Source: JASHPR01 sp963795055 | GTDB lineage: Bacteria > Actinomycetota > Actinomycetes > Streptosporangiales > Streptosporangiaceae | Direction of reading: 5' to 3' | Length of the DNA stretch: 64,000 nucleotides | NCBI GenBank assembly: GCA_963795055.1 | Contig: CAWCGJ010000025.1 | Coordinates: forward strand, 124,001 to 188,000 | Shown: positions 56,575-64,000 of the stretch, piece after piece | Layout: each line of letters starts with the position of its first letter | Position numbering within the stretch: position 1 is the stretch's first letter | The notes under the pieces: generated by a model | The model's input: only the letters and a program-made list of their open reading frames with translations | Databases searched by the model: none | Told to the model about the DNA's origin: nothing | Program-made: the position numbers and the translations under genes

Positions 56575-56589
56575 GCGCCTGCCAGGCGC
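56575..56589. terminator. Bidirectional hairpin between convergent genes
   Basis: GCGCCT-GCC-AGGCGC is a perfect 6-bp stem between the stop of the MBL gene (56534) and the stop of the convergent membrane-protein gene (56639). No U tract. Position supports termination for either side. Confidence 0.4.
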
Positions 56590-56638
56590 GCCAACGGTAA
56601 CCGCGGGAACGCGTGCTGTACAGCCGTTTTCCGGCGGA

Positions 56639-57922
56639 TCACGCGGCCTGAGACGTCCTGCGGCGCAGCGGCAGGCGCGCCAGGAACAGGGTCAGGCCCA
56701 GCCCGGCGACCATGGGCGCCCACCAGGCCCACGGGCCGTGCCACGACACCTGCGAGACGAAGGTGATGGTCACGGCGGCGACGGAGGTAGCGGCGAGGCG
56801 CGGCCAGCTCCGCACGGCCGCGATCAGCGCCACCGCCAGCACCGGCCACATGTAGTAGGCGACCATTACGCTCTCGAAGACCGAGCGCAGCGCCAGAACC
56901 GCGGCGGTCCACCACAGCACCTGCTCGAGCGTCTCCGGGCTCCACGGGGCCCCCCGCGCCGCGCGCCAGCGCTGCCCGACGACGATCGCGCATCCGCAGG
57001 CCACGACGATGGCCAGGACCCGGCCCGGGCCGGCGGCGACCGCTCCGTGGCCCAGGCGCGGGGCGAGAGACGTCCACGGGGTGGGATGATCGACCGTCGG
57101 CCAGTTGGGCTGGTTGATCACCGCGTGGATCGTGGCGGACCAGTTCGCCGCGGCGGCGGCGGCCAGCAAGACCACGCTGGGGGCGGCGGCCCGGGCCAGG
57201 AACCCGGCCAGCCGCCGCGGCTCGATGATCACCAGCAGGATCGGCAGCGCGACCAGCACCAGCGGCTGCACCGCGACCGCCGCCCCGACCAGCCAGGCCG
57301 ACCGGCCCGCCCGGGCCTGCGACAGCGCCAGGATGCCGTACAGCAGCAACCCCACCGCGACCGCGTCCTCGGGGTGGCCCCATTCCACCGAGACGCACCA
57401 CAGGGCGGTGGCGCTCGCCGCGGCGAGGAACGCGCGTCGCAGCCGGGTCGCGCCCAGCCGCTCGGCGATCGCGTCCGCGGCGAACAGGGCCACGGCCGAC
57501 ACCGCGATCTCGTAAGGCCCGGCGACCAGCCATGCGGCCGGATGCGGGTTGTGCACGCCCGGGACCTGCAGCGAGATCCCGGCGGCATCCATCACGGCGA
57601 CCACCGGGACCAGGATCACGGCCGCGCCGGGGAAGCTGACCAGGCCGGTCGGCGGGGTGTACAGGCCGGCGATGTCCAGGTGCGCCAGGCGCTGGGCCGC
57701 GGCCAGCGTGGCCCACAGGTCATCGGGCAGCGGCCAGCCGTGGGCCCCGGTGATCAGCGGGCCCCACCAGGTGGTCGAGCCCATCGCGATGGCGATCAGC
57801 ACGGCCGTGGCGAGCACCGGGAACAGCCTCCGGGCCAGCCACGGCGCGCGCCGGGGCGCCGGCGCGAGGTCATCGGCGACGGCGCCGGGCACCGGAGGCG
57901 GCGCCGGGCGTGGGACGGTCAC
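56639..57922 (-). CDS. Polytopic membrane protein, glycosyltransferase-like topology
   Basis: Protein of 427 residues with about ten hydrophobic helices, such as LFPVLATAVLIAIAMGSTTWW, AAVILVPVVAVMDAAGI, AVGLLLYGILAL and YYMWPVLAVALIAAV. VSVEWGHPEDAVAVGLLLYG has a conserved-looking Glu/His/Asp cluster after a helix, as in DUF2029/GT87-like lipid-linked sugar transferases. That assignment is weak. GTG 57922 is chosen, as the open frame further upstream runs into the ABC permease. It may be the last gene of the ABC-2 operon. Confidence 0.7.
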   Translation of the reverse strand: MTVPRPAPPPVPGAVADDLAPAPRRAPWLARRLFPVLATAVLIAIAMGSTTWWGPLITGAHGWPLPDDLWATLAAAQRLAHLDIAGLYTPPTGLVSFPGAAVILVPVVAVMDAAGISLQVPGVHNPHPAAWLVAGPYEIAVSAVALFAADAIAERLGATRLRRAFLAAASATALWCVSVEWGHPEDAVAVGLLLYGILALSQARAGRSAWLVGAAVAVQPLVLVALPILLVIIEPRRLAGFLARAAAPSVVLLAAAAAANWSATIHAVINQPNWPTVDHPTPWTSLAPRLGHGAVAAGPGRVLAIVVACGCAIVVGQRWRAARGAPWSPETLEQVLWWTAAVLALRSVFESVMVAYYMWPVLAVALIAAVRSWPRLAATSVAAVTITFVSQVSWHGPWAWWAPMVAGLGLTLFLARLPLRRRTSQAA

Positions 57923-57944
57923 CGCCGGACCTCTCTCGCGGGTG

Positions 57945-58724
57945 TCACGCGTCACGCAGCCGGAGCACCAGTCCGCCGGCCAGCAGGGCCGCGGCGGCCC
58001 AGGCGGCGAGCACGCCCAGTCCCGCCCACGGGCCGAGCGGGAGGCCACGCAAACCGGTGGTGGCCTCGATGTCCAGGCCGGCGGTCATCGGCCCGATCTG
58101 TTCCAGGTGCCGCTGCCAGTCCGGGCTGGCGGCCACGGCGGCGACGATCGGGAAAAGGTAGAGCAGGCCGAGCACGATCCCGATGGCCACCGCCGGGTCC
58201 CGCACCGCGGTGGCGACGCCGAGGCTGAGCAGCGCGATCAGCGCGAGATACAGGACCGACCCGGCGGCGGCGCGCAGCACCGGCCCGTCGGCCAGGGACA
58301 GGAGGGGAAAGCCGCGGGCGGCGGTGAAGCCATGGCCGGGCAGGATGAGCCGCCCGGCGACCAGGGATCCGGCGACCGCGACGGCCGCGGCGGCCAGCAC
58401 CGGGCCGGTGGTCACGGCCGCCTTCGCGGCCAGCACGGCGGCCCGGCGCGGCATCGCGGTCAGCGTGGTGCGGATCATCCCGGTGGTGTACTCGGTGCCG
58501 ATCGCGAGCACGGCCAGGATGGCCACGACGGCCTGGCCGAACTCCACCCCGGTCAGGCTGAGCTTGGCCGGGTCCACCGGGCAAGCGGCGCCGGCCGGGC
58601 ATCGGGTGGCGGCGGTCGCCGCGGTGCTCACGGCCACAGTCAACACTATGGTGGCGGCCAGCAGCCAGATCGTTCCCGGCGCGGTGCGCAGCTTGGTCCA
58701 CTCCGCGTGCAATACCCCGGTCAT
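57945..58724 (-). CDS. ABC-2 type transporter permease
   Basis: Permease of 259 residues. It begins with the family hallmark LHAEWTKLRTAPGTIWLLAA, followed by six hydrophobic segments including VVAILAVLAIGTEYTTGMIRTTLTAMPRR and LYLALIALLSLGVATAV. Start ATG overlaps the stop of the larger permease gene (ATGA). It works with the ATPase at 60334, probably as a heteromer with the permease at 58721. Confidence 0.88.
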   Translation of the reverse strand: MTGVLHAEWTKLRTAPGTIWLLAATIVLTVAVSTAATAATRCPAGAACPVDPAKLSLTGVEFGQAVVAILAVLAIGTEYTTGMIRTTLTAMPRRAAVLAAKAAVTTGPVLAAAAVAVAGSLVAGRLILPGHGFTAARGFPLLSLADGPVLRAAAGSVLYLALIALLSLGVATAVRDPAVAIGIVLGLLYLFPIVAAVAASPDWQRHLEQIGPMTAGLDIEATTGLRGLPLGPWAGLGVLAAWAAAALLAGGLVLRLRDA

Positions 58725-60337
58725 GCGTCCCTCCGGCGCAGCAGGAAGACGGCCAGGGCCAGGGCGAGCGCCGTGTATCCGCACAGCACGCCGAATCCGG
58801 CCCAGGGGGACAGCGGGAAGTAGATCGGCGGGGCATAACTGGCGGTGACCTGCGGGTACGCCGGAACGCTCTGCTGGATGGCGAAGGCGGCGGCCGGGGT
58901 GACCCGCAGCAGCCACTCGGCCGCGCCGAACGGCAGCACCTCGGCGACCCCGAGAATGAACGGCAGCACGATCACCACGATCGCGGCGGTGACCGCGGCG
59001 GCGCTGCGCCGCAGCATGGTGCCGAGGGCCAGGGCGAGGACGGTGGCCACGGCCAGCAGGGCCGCGGTACCGGCTACCACCCGCAGCCAGGTCAGCCAGG
59101 ACACCGGATACACGAACGTGCCCTGATCCCGGGACAGCCGGACGCCGACCACGACCGCGATGACCGCGGCGACCAGGCCGGCCGCGAACATGGCCGAAGC
59201 GATCACGATGGCCTTGGCGGCCAGGACGCGGCCCCGCCGGGGGGTGGCGGCCAGCGTGGTGCGGATCAGGCCGCGCCGGTACTCGGCGGTCATGAACATG
59301 GCCCCGATGACCACCATCACGATCAGCGCGGCGAACGCGCCCATGAGGTGATCCTCGATGGTCGAGTTGGGCCCGCCGCCCCCTCCCCCGGGCACCTGCG
59401 GGGCGATGTCTCCGGACCCGGTCACGGTGAACCGCCCGCCTCCCTGCCGGAACGTCTCGACCTGGCCGGTCTGCGGCCCGAACGCGCCCTGGTTCCCCAC
59501 GTTGACGCCGCTCCATGAGCCGGGCCGCGGCCCCCGGAGGCTGACGTGGTCGAAGACCCCGGTGGCCAGGCTGGGGCCGATCTGCCCGGTGGTCCCGCCG
59601 AAGAACTGGGACAGGTTCTGGTAGGCCGGCGAGGTGGCGAACAGGCCCACCTGGACCGTGGACGGGAGCCCGGCCAGGGTGACGGTGCCGACCTTGTCCC
59701 AGTGGATACCCTCGGCGGAGTCATAGCCGGTGACCGTGTCGCCGGAGCGGGCCAGCCGCAGCCAGCGCGGGGACGCCGCCGATACCGCGCCGGGCAGGCC
59801 AGCGAGGTCCTGGGTGAAGTTGCCCTGCATCCGCACCCCGTGGCCGCCGGTGACCATCATCGCGGCGTACGGCGATCCCTGCCGGGTTCCATCCTTGACG
59901 ATGATCCCCGCCTTGGACCACGGCTGGACGCCGGTGCGTCCGCCGGCCACGGGGCCCTGGCTGTTAGCCGGCCCGGCACCGCCGCCGTACCGGCCGGTCA
60001 GCGAGGTCACCCGGACGGTGATGCTGCCGTTGCCGGTGAGCGGCTGGCGCACGAAGTAGAAGCTGTCGGTGACCGGCTCGCCGCCCGGTCCCAGCGGGAC
60101 CGCCGGGACGCAGGCCGCCCCGTGCAACACCTGACCCCCGCCATTGCTGCAGCCGACGTTGCTCTGGCCTCCGGCGAACAGCCCGACCAGGTCCATCAGC
60201 ACGGCCGCGATCACCGTGGCGATGACCCAGCCGCGGACGGTGCGGAACTTGGTCCACTCCGCGCGCAGGATCCGGCCGAACCCGTCCCGCTCCTCCGGCC
60301 GGCGACCCGGCCGGGGCCGGGCCATGGTCGCGGTCAT
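58721..60337 (-). CDS. ABC-2 permease with inserted extracellular beta domain
   Basis: Permease of 538 residues, nearly twice the usual length. After LRAEWTKFRTVRGWVIATVIAA (helix 1) comes an extracellular region of about 250 residues: SITVRVTSLTGRYGGG, KAGIIVKDGTRQGSPYAAMMV, DTVTGYDSAEGIHWDKVG and VQVGLFATSP. This resembles DUF1349/concanavalin-like carbohydrate-binding domains. The remaining five helices resume at FAALIVMVVIGAMFMTAEYRRG. ATGA overlaps at both ends couple it to the ATPase and the second permease. Confidence 0.85.
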   Translation of the reverse strand: MTATMARPRPGRRPEERDGFGRILRAEWTKFRTVRGWVIATVIAAVLMDLVGLFAGGQSNVGCSNGGGQVLHGAACVPAVPLGPGGEPVTDSFYFVRQPLTGNGSITVRVTSLTGRYGGGAGPANSQGPVAGGRTGVQPWSKAGIIVKDGTRQGSPYAAMMVTGGHGVRMQGNFTQDLAGLPGAVSAASPRWLRLARSGDTVTGYDSAEGIHWDKVGTVTLAGLPSTVQVGLFATSPAYQNLSQFFGGTTGQIGPSLATGVFDHVSLRGPRPGSWSGVNVGNQGAFGPQTGQVETFRQGGGRFTVTGSGDIAPQVPGGGGGGPNSTIEDHLMGAFAALIVMVVIGAMFMTAEYRRGLIRTTLAATPRRGRVLAAKAIVIASAMFAAGLVAAVIAVVVGVRLSRDQGTFVYPVSWLTWLRVVAGTAALLAVATVLALALGTMLRRSAAAVTAAIVVIVLPFILGVAEVLPFGAAEWLLRVTPAAAFAIQQSVPAYPQVTASYAPPIYFPLSPWAGFGVLCGYTALALALAVFLLRRRDA

Positions 60338-61290
60338 CGCGCCGCCTCCGGATCGCGCCCGGGACCGGCCGGGGTGACCGGCTGGGCGCGGTATTCCGCG
60401 GCGTCGCGGGTCAGCTCCAGGTAGGCCTCCTCCAGCGACGCCCGGTGCGCGGCCACCTCGGAGAACGCCACCGCGTTCTCCGACAGCACCATCACCACCT
60501 TCTCCGCCGCCAGCCCCGACAGCGACAGCGTGTCCGGGCCGGTGACCGCGACGGTCGCCCCGGCGACCTGCAGCACGGCCGCCGCCTGGGCGGCCGCCGC
60601 CGTGCGCAGGGTCACCCGGTCCCCGGACGCCGCCGCCAGCAGGTCCGCGGTGCTCGCGTCGGCGATGACCTGGCCGCGGCCCACGATCACCAGGTGATCC
60701 GCGGTGTCCTGCAGTTCGCTCATCAGGTGGCTGGACACCAGCACCGCCCGGCCCTGAGCGGCCAGCGACCGGAGGAACCCCCGCATCCAGATGATCCCCT
60801 CGGGATCCATCCCGTTGAACGGCTCGTCGAACATCACCGCTGGCGGGTCGCCGAGCATCGCCGCGGCGATGCCCAGCCGCTGTCGCATGCCCAGCGAATA
60901 CCCGCCGACCCTGCGCCGCGCGGCGGGCTGCAGCCCGGCCTGCTCGATCACCGCATCCACCCGGCCCGCGCCCAGCCCCTGCGAATGCGCCAGCCACAGC
61001 AGGTGATGACGGCCGGTGCGGCTGGGCTGCAGCGCCCCCGCGTCCAGCAGCGACCCCACCACCGTCAGCGGGCGGCGCCACAACCGGTACGGCTGCCCGC
61101 CCACCAGCGCGTGACCTTCATCGGGGGCGTCCAGGCCTACGATCACCCGCATCGTGGTCGACTTGCCCGCCCCGTTCGGCCCGACGAACCCGGTCACCTG
61201 CCCGGGCGCCACCGTGAACGTCATCCCGTCCAGCGCCACGGTCGCCCCGAACCGCTTGCGCAGGCCGCTGACTTCAATCGTTGTGTCCAT
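60334..61290 (-). CDS. ABC transporter ATP-binding protein
   Basis: ATPase of 318 residues. Walker A GPNGAGKST (37-45), Q-loop after DAPDEG, signature YSLGMRQRLG, Walker B AVMFDEPFNGMDP and H-loop VSSHLMSE. The C-terminal 90 residues are the extension usual in ABC-2 exporters. First gene of an operon with two permeases. It is divergent from the histidine kinase at 61454, so the two-component system may control this exporter, as in antibiotic or peptide-sensing modules. Confidence 0.93.
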   Translation of the reverse strand: MDTTIEVSGLRKRFGATVALDGMTFTVAPGQVTGFVGPNGAGKSTTMRVIVGLDAPDEGHALVGGQPYRLWRRPLTVVGSLLDAGALQPSRTGRHHLLWLAHSQGLGAGRVDAVIEQAGLQPAARRRVGGYSLGMRQRLGIAAAMLGDPPAVMFDEPFNGMDPEGIIWMRGFLRSLAAQGRAVLVSSHLMSELQDTADHLVIVGRGQVIADASTADLLAAASGDRVTLRTAAAAQAAAVLQVAGATVAVTGPDTLSLSGLAAEKVVMVLSENAVAFSEVAAHRASLEEAYLELTRDAAEYRAQPVTPAGPGRDPEAAR

Positions 61291-61453
61291 GGCTCCGGTT
61301 TGTACGGCAGGGGCCCTAACAGGGCGCGAACGATGGCTGTTACCTCGTTGTTAGGTGCGTGCGGGCATGCTGGAGGGCGGACCGCGGTGGCCTGGCCAGG
61401 GCGCTGCGGGGCCCGCAGCGGTGTGATCGCGGAACGCGGGAAGAGGGCCGATA

Positions 61454-62728
61454 ATGATTCAGCAGACCGGTTCAACCAGGCCGGCGCGCCTCCTGCGCCG
61501 CCTCGCCAACGAGGCCGGCCGCCACGTCCTGCCGCGCCGGACCGTGCGGCTGCGGCTGACCGTCCTGTACGGAGTGATGTTCCTGGTGTCCGGCGCCGTG
61601 CTGCTGGCCATCACCAGCGGCGTGGTCTATTCGCGCTCCAGCGCGCAGGTCGCCTCGGCGCAGGCGTCGCAGCCGCTGTCGGCGCTCGCGCAGGCGCAGA
61701 ACCGCATCCAGCAGCTTCAGGATCAGCTGGCCGCCGTGCAGCAGGCGCAGCACTCGGGCATCTCGCAGAACCTGCTGATCGGGTCGGTGATCGGGCTCGG
61801 CATCATGACCGTGGCGTCGGTCGCGCTGGGCTGGGGGGTCGCGGGCCGGGCGCTGCGTCCGCTGCGGCAGATGACCGCGGCCACCCGCCGGATCTCCGAG
61901 GACAACCTGCACGAGCGGCTCGCTGCGTCCGGGCCCGATGACGAGATGAAGGACCTCGCGGACACCATCGACGGGCTGCTGGAACGGCTCGAGGGCGCCT
62001 TCGCCGCGCAGCGCCGGTTCGTGGCCAACGCCTCCCACGAGCTGCGGACCCCGCTGGCCACCATGCGGGCCTCGCTAGATGTGGCGGTGGCCAAGCCAGA
62101 CCCCGCGCCGCCGCAGACGGTGGCCCTGGCCGGCCTGCGGACCGAACTCGACCAGGTCGACCGGCTGCTCGACGGTTTGCTCACGCTGGCCCGCGCGCAG
62201 CACCGCACGCTGCCCGGCCATGACATGGTCTCGCTCAGCCACGCCGTGTCGGCGGCGCTGGCCGCCCGGGCCGGCGCGATCGCGGCCAGGAACCTGACCG
62301 TGGACCGCGGCGGCGCCGGGCCCGACGCGGCCGGTGACGGCGCGTGGGTGACGGGAAACCAGACGCTGCTGGGCCGGATGGTCGACAACGTGATCGACAA
62401 CGCGATCGGCCACAACCATGACGGGGGCTGGATCCGCGTCACCACCGGGGCCAGCGGCTTCGCCTGGATGATCGTGGAGACCGGCGGGCCGGTGCTGGAT
62501 CCGCGGCTGGTCGCCCAGCTGGCCCAGCCGTTCCGGCGGATGGCCGCCGACCGGACCGGCTCGGGCCAGGGAGCCGGGCTCGGCCTCTCGATCGTCTCGG
62601 CCATCGCCGCGGCGCACGGCGGGGTGCTGGACCTGCAGGCCAGGCCGGAAGGCGGGCTGCGAGTGGGGATCGGCCTGCCGCTGGCGGGTCACCCCGCCCA
62701 CGCCGCCCCGGCGGGTGTGCCGGCGTGA
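61454..62728 (+). CDS. Sensor histidine kinase
   Basis: Membrane kinase of 424 residues. Transmembrane helices at about 38-60 and 107-130 enclose a short 45-residue extracellular loop rich in Gln/Ala that looks coiled. HAMP follows (GRALRPLRQMTAATRRIS), then the H-box with His195 (NASHELRTPLATMRASLDV), N-box NVIDNAIGHN and G-box GAGLGLSIVSAI. The short sensor loop suggests intramembrane sensing. GTGA overlap with the response regulator. Confidence 0.93.
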   Translation: MIQQTGSTRPARLLRRLANEAGRHVLPRRTVRLRLTVLYGVMFLVSGAVLLAITSGVVYSRSSAQVASAQASQPLSALAQAQNRIQQLQDQLAAVQQAQHSGISQNLLIGSVIGLGIMTVASVALGWGVAGRALRPLRQMTAATRRISEDNLHERLAASGPDDEMKDLADTIDGLLERLEGAFAAQRRFVANASHELRTPLATMRASLDVAVAKPDPAPPQTVALAGLRTELDQVDRLLDGLLTLARAQHRTLPGHDMVSLSHAVSAALAARAGAIAARNLTVDRGGAGPDAAGDGAWVTGNQTLLGRMVDNVIDNAIGHNHDGGWIRVTTGASGFAWMIVETGGPVLDPRLVAQLAQPFRRMAADRTGSGQGAGLGLSIVSAIAAAHGGVLDLQARPEGGLRVGIGLPLAGHPAHAAPAGVPA

Positions 62729-63423
62729 GGGTGCTGGTGGTCGAGGACGCGCGATCCCTGGCCGAGGTCCTGGTCGAGGGGCTGCGCGACCAGGGCATGG
62801 CCGTCGACGCCGCGCGCGACGGGCTGGAAGCCGCGGCCAAGCTCGACGCGAACTCCTACGACGTGGTGGTGCTGGACCGCGACCTGCCGGGCGTCCACGG
62901 CGACACGCTCTGCCAGATGATCACCGATCACGACGACCGGATCATGGTCCTCATGCTGACCGCGGCCGGGACCCCGGGCGACCGGGTCAGCGGCCTGCGC
63001 CTGGGCGCGGACGACTACCTGGCCAAGCCGTTCCACTTCCCCGAGCTCGTGCTCCGCATCCGCGCGCTCGCCCGCCGCCAGCCCGCGGCCCGGGCCCGGA
63101 TCCTGCAGGGGGCCGGGATCGAGCTTGACCCGATACAGCGCACCGTCACCCGCGACGGGCGGCAACTCGACCTGTCGGTCAAGGAATTCGGGGTCCTCGA
63201 GGCGCTGCTGCGCGCCCGGCCCGCGTTCCTCAGCGCCGAGGACCTGCTCGAGCAGGTGTGGGACGAGCACGCCGACCCGTTCACCAACACCGTCACCGTC
63301 ACCGTCGGCCGCCTGCGCCGCAAGCTCGGGGACCCTCCGGTCATCCTGACCACGCCCGGCGTGGGGTACCGCCTCGCGGACCAGCCCGCCCGCCGCGCGT
63401 CACCCGGCCACAGCATCCAGTAG
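62725..63423 (+). CDS. OmpR-family response regulator
   Basis: Response regulator of 232 residues. Receiver domain with acidic VVEDARS, phosphoacceptor Asp51 (VVVLDRDLPG), Thr in MLTAAG and Lys in LAKPFHFPELVLR. The C-terminal winged helix ends with VTVTVGRLRRKLG and PGVGYRLAD. GTG start overlapping the kinase stop. The 3' end overlaps the pyrE fragment on the other strand by 24 bp. Confidence 0.93.
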   Translation: MRVLVVEDARSLAEVLVEGLRDQGMAVDAARDGLEAAAKLDANSYDVVVLDRDLPGVHGDTLCQMITDHDDRIMVLMLTAAGTPGDRVSGLRLGADDYLAKPFHFPELVLRIRALARRQPAARARILQGAGIELDPIQRTVTRDGRQLDLSVKEFGVLEALLRARPAFLSAEDLLEQVWDEHADPFTNTVTVTVGRLRRKLGDPPVILTTPGVGYRLADQPARRASPGHSIQ

Positions 63424-63564
63424 CTGCTTGGTCAGCACCGGATCGGACTCGAACAGGTACTTGTCGAAGTACTCCTCGCTGACCTGGCCGGACCGCAGGA
63501 TGAAGCTGCCGCGCAGGCGGCATCGCGCGTCGATGTCGCGGGCCAGCGCGGTCAGGTCGCCCAT
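63400..63564 (-). pseudogene. pyrE: N-terminal fragment of orotate phosphoribosyltransferase
   Basis: A frame of 54 residues reads LARDIDARCRLRGSFILRSG then QVSEEYFDKYLFESDP, the N-terminus of actinobacterial orotate phosphoribosyltransferase. It stops where the enzyme should continue for more than 100 residues with the PRPP-binding motif. It ends inside the response-regulator gene. It cannot be active alone. A rearrangement that joined the two-component operon to this site probably truncated it; a full pyrE must exist elsewhere if uridine is made. Confidence 0.75.
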
Positions 63565-63642
63565 GACAGCAGGGTAGGGGCCGACCCCCCCGCCATTCCC
63601 CCTATCATCGGAGTACTCTCCTGGCGCGGAGGACGATGCCTG

Positions 63643-64000
63643 ATGACAGCCGAACCGCCGACGGCCTCGGAACCGGATTCCGACGACCCGATCGGCGCCC
63701 GTTATCCCAACACCGCCCGCATCTGGAACTACCAGCTCGGGGGCAAGGACAACTTCGCTGTCGATCGTCAAGCGTCCGAAGCGGCCAATGCGATGGTGAA
63801 GGCGCTGGGTGTCCCGGCGGGCGCCGACACTGCCGTGGAGAGCCGCCATCTGCTGCAGCGGATGGTCGACTACATGCTGGGCCAGGGCGTCCGCCAGTTC
63901 CTCGACCTGGGCTCGGGCCTGCCGAACATGGCCAACACCCATCAGATCGCCCACCGGGTAGCGCCCGGGGCGCGCGTCGTTTACGCGGACATCGACCCGC
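63643..64000 (+). CDS. SAV2177-type SAM-dependent methyltransferase (partial)
   Basis: The first 119 residues of a protein of the same family as the one at 4316; the window ends inside it. DDPIGARYPNTARIWNYQLGGKDNFAVDR, split here as YPNTARIWNYQLGGKDNF, is the family N-terminus. RQFLDLGSGLPNMANTHQIA is the SAM loop, and VVYADIDP follows at the end. ATG 63643 chosen from the family pattern. Similarity to the first copy is moderate, so it is not a recent duplicate. Confidence 0.88.
   Translation, partial: MTAEPPTASEPDSDDPIGARYPNTARIWNYQLGGKDNFAVDRQASEAANAMVKALGVPAGADTAVESRHLLQRMVDYMLGQGVRQFLDLGSGLPNMANTHQIAHRVAPGARVVYADIDP

Noticed and set aside
55301..58228. A 975-residue plus-strand open frame
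   Set aside because: It runs across the NRDE gene antisense, then the MBL gene in the wrong frame and the membrane protein antisense; composition is low complexity without any family motif.

Overview
The window is very GC-rich with strong codon-position bias. It carries families typical of filamentous actinomycetes: SAV2177-type methyltransferases, DUF397 and Scr1-like HTH/DUF5753 regulators, an NDMA-type alcohol dehydrogenase and a luciferase-like F420-type oxidoreductase. This points to a soil actinomycete of the Streptosporangiales/Streptomycetales kind. Species is not determinable from the sequence alone. No rRNA, tRNA or CRISPR array was seen.

The centre of the window (about 13.4-28.1 kb, 36.8-39.3 kb and 45.4-53.0 kb) is a dispersed steroid/sterol catabolic gene set. 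Protein-level resemblance to the Mycobacterium tuberculosis cholesterol genes is strong. Side-chain functions are CYP125, FadD19, FadE26/FadE27, EchA19, FadA5, and a DUF35 protein with Ltp4/Ltp3. Ring C/D functions are EchA20, IpdA, IpdB, IpdC and FadA6. Accessory redox genes are an F420-type oxidoreductase, an alcohol dehydrogenase, two SDRs, a PPOX-fold protein and an aldehyde dehydrogenase. FadD19 plus Ltp3/Ltp4 suggests use of C24-branched (plant) sterols. Seven palindromes fit or nearly fit the KstR operator TnnAACnnGTTnnA, and they sit in the promoters of these genes. One KstR2-like site precedes echA20-ipdABC, so both regulons appear to be kept distinct. No ring A/B genes (kstD, ksh, hsa) and no kstR gene lie in the window.

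The most interesting unexplained signal is a stem-loop element of about 60-70 nt present three times. It lies in sense orientation 39-46 nt upstream of the LLM oxidoreductase, fadE26 and cyp125 genes. It has a long closing stem, a conserved GGGGAGGATGAAA 3' arm, and an inner hairpin whose sequence changes while pairing is retained. In two cases it begins 5-6 nt after a KstR box. It looks like a cis-acting RNA leader.

Other regions: 0-13 kb holds two MarR regulators with palindromic operators, a broken IS1634-type transposase, a frameshifted XRE regulator, a second P450, a MalY/PatB aminotransferase, an SPFH/Arc pair and a PHP hydrolase. 29-36 kb holds a DUF3516 helicase, a dienelactone hydrolase and an IS605-type TnpB. 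39-45 kb holds a BrkB-like protein and a D-glutamate cyclase/5-oxoprolinase pair, the latter frameshifted. 48.8-50.2 kb is a SigE-family ECF sigma factor with a membrane partner. 53-64 kb holds an HTH regulator, a spherulin-4-like secreted protein, an NRDE protein, an MBL hydrolase, an ABC-2 exporter operon divergent from a two-component system, a pyrE fragment, and a second SAV2177 methyltransferase running off the end.

Several genes carry one-base frameshifts (XRE regulator, SPFH protein, 5-oxoprolinase, transposase). They are either true decay or residual sequencing errors in GC-rich runs; the sequence alone cannot decide.
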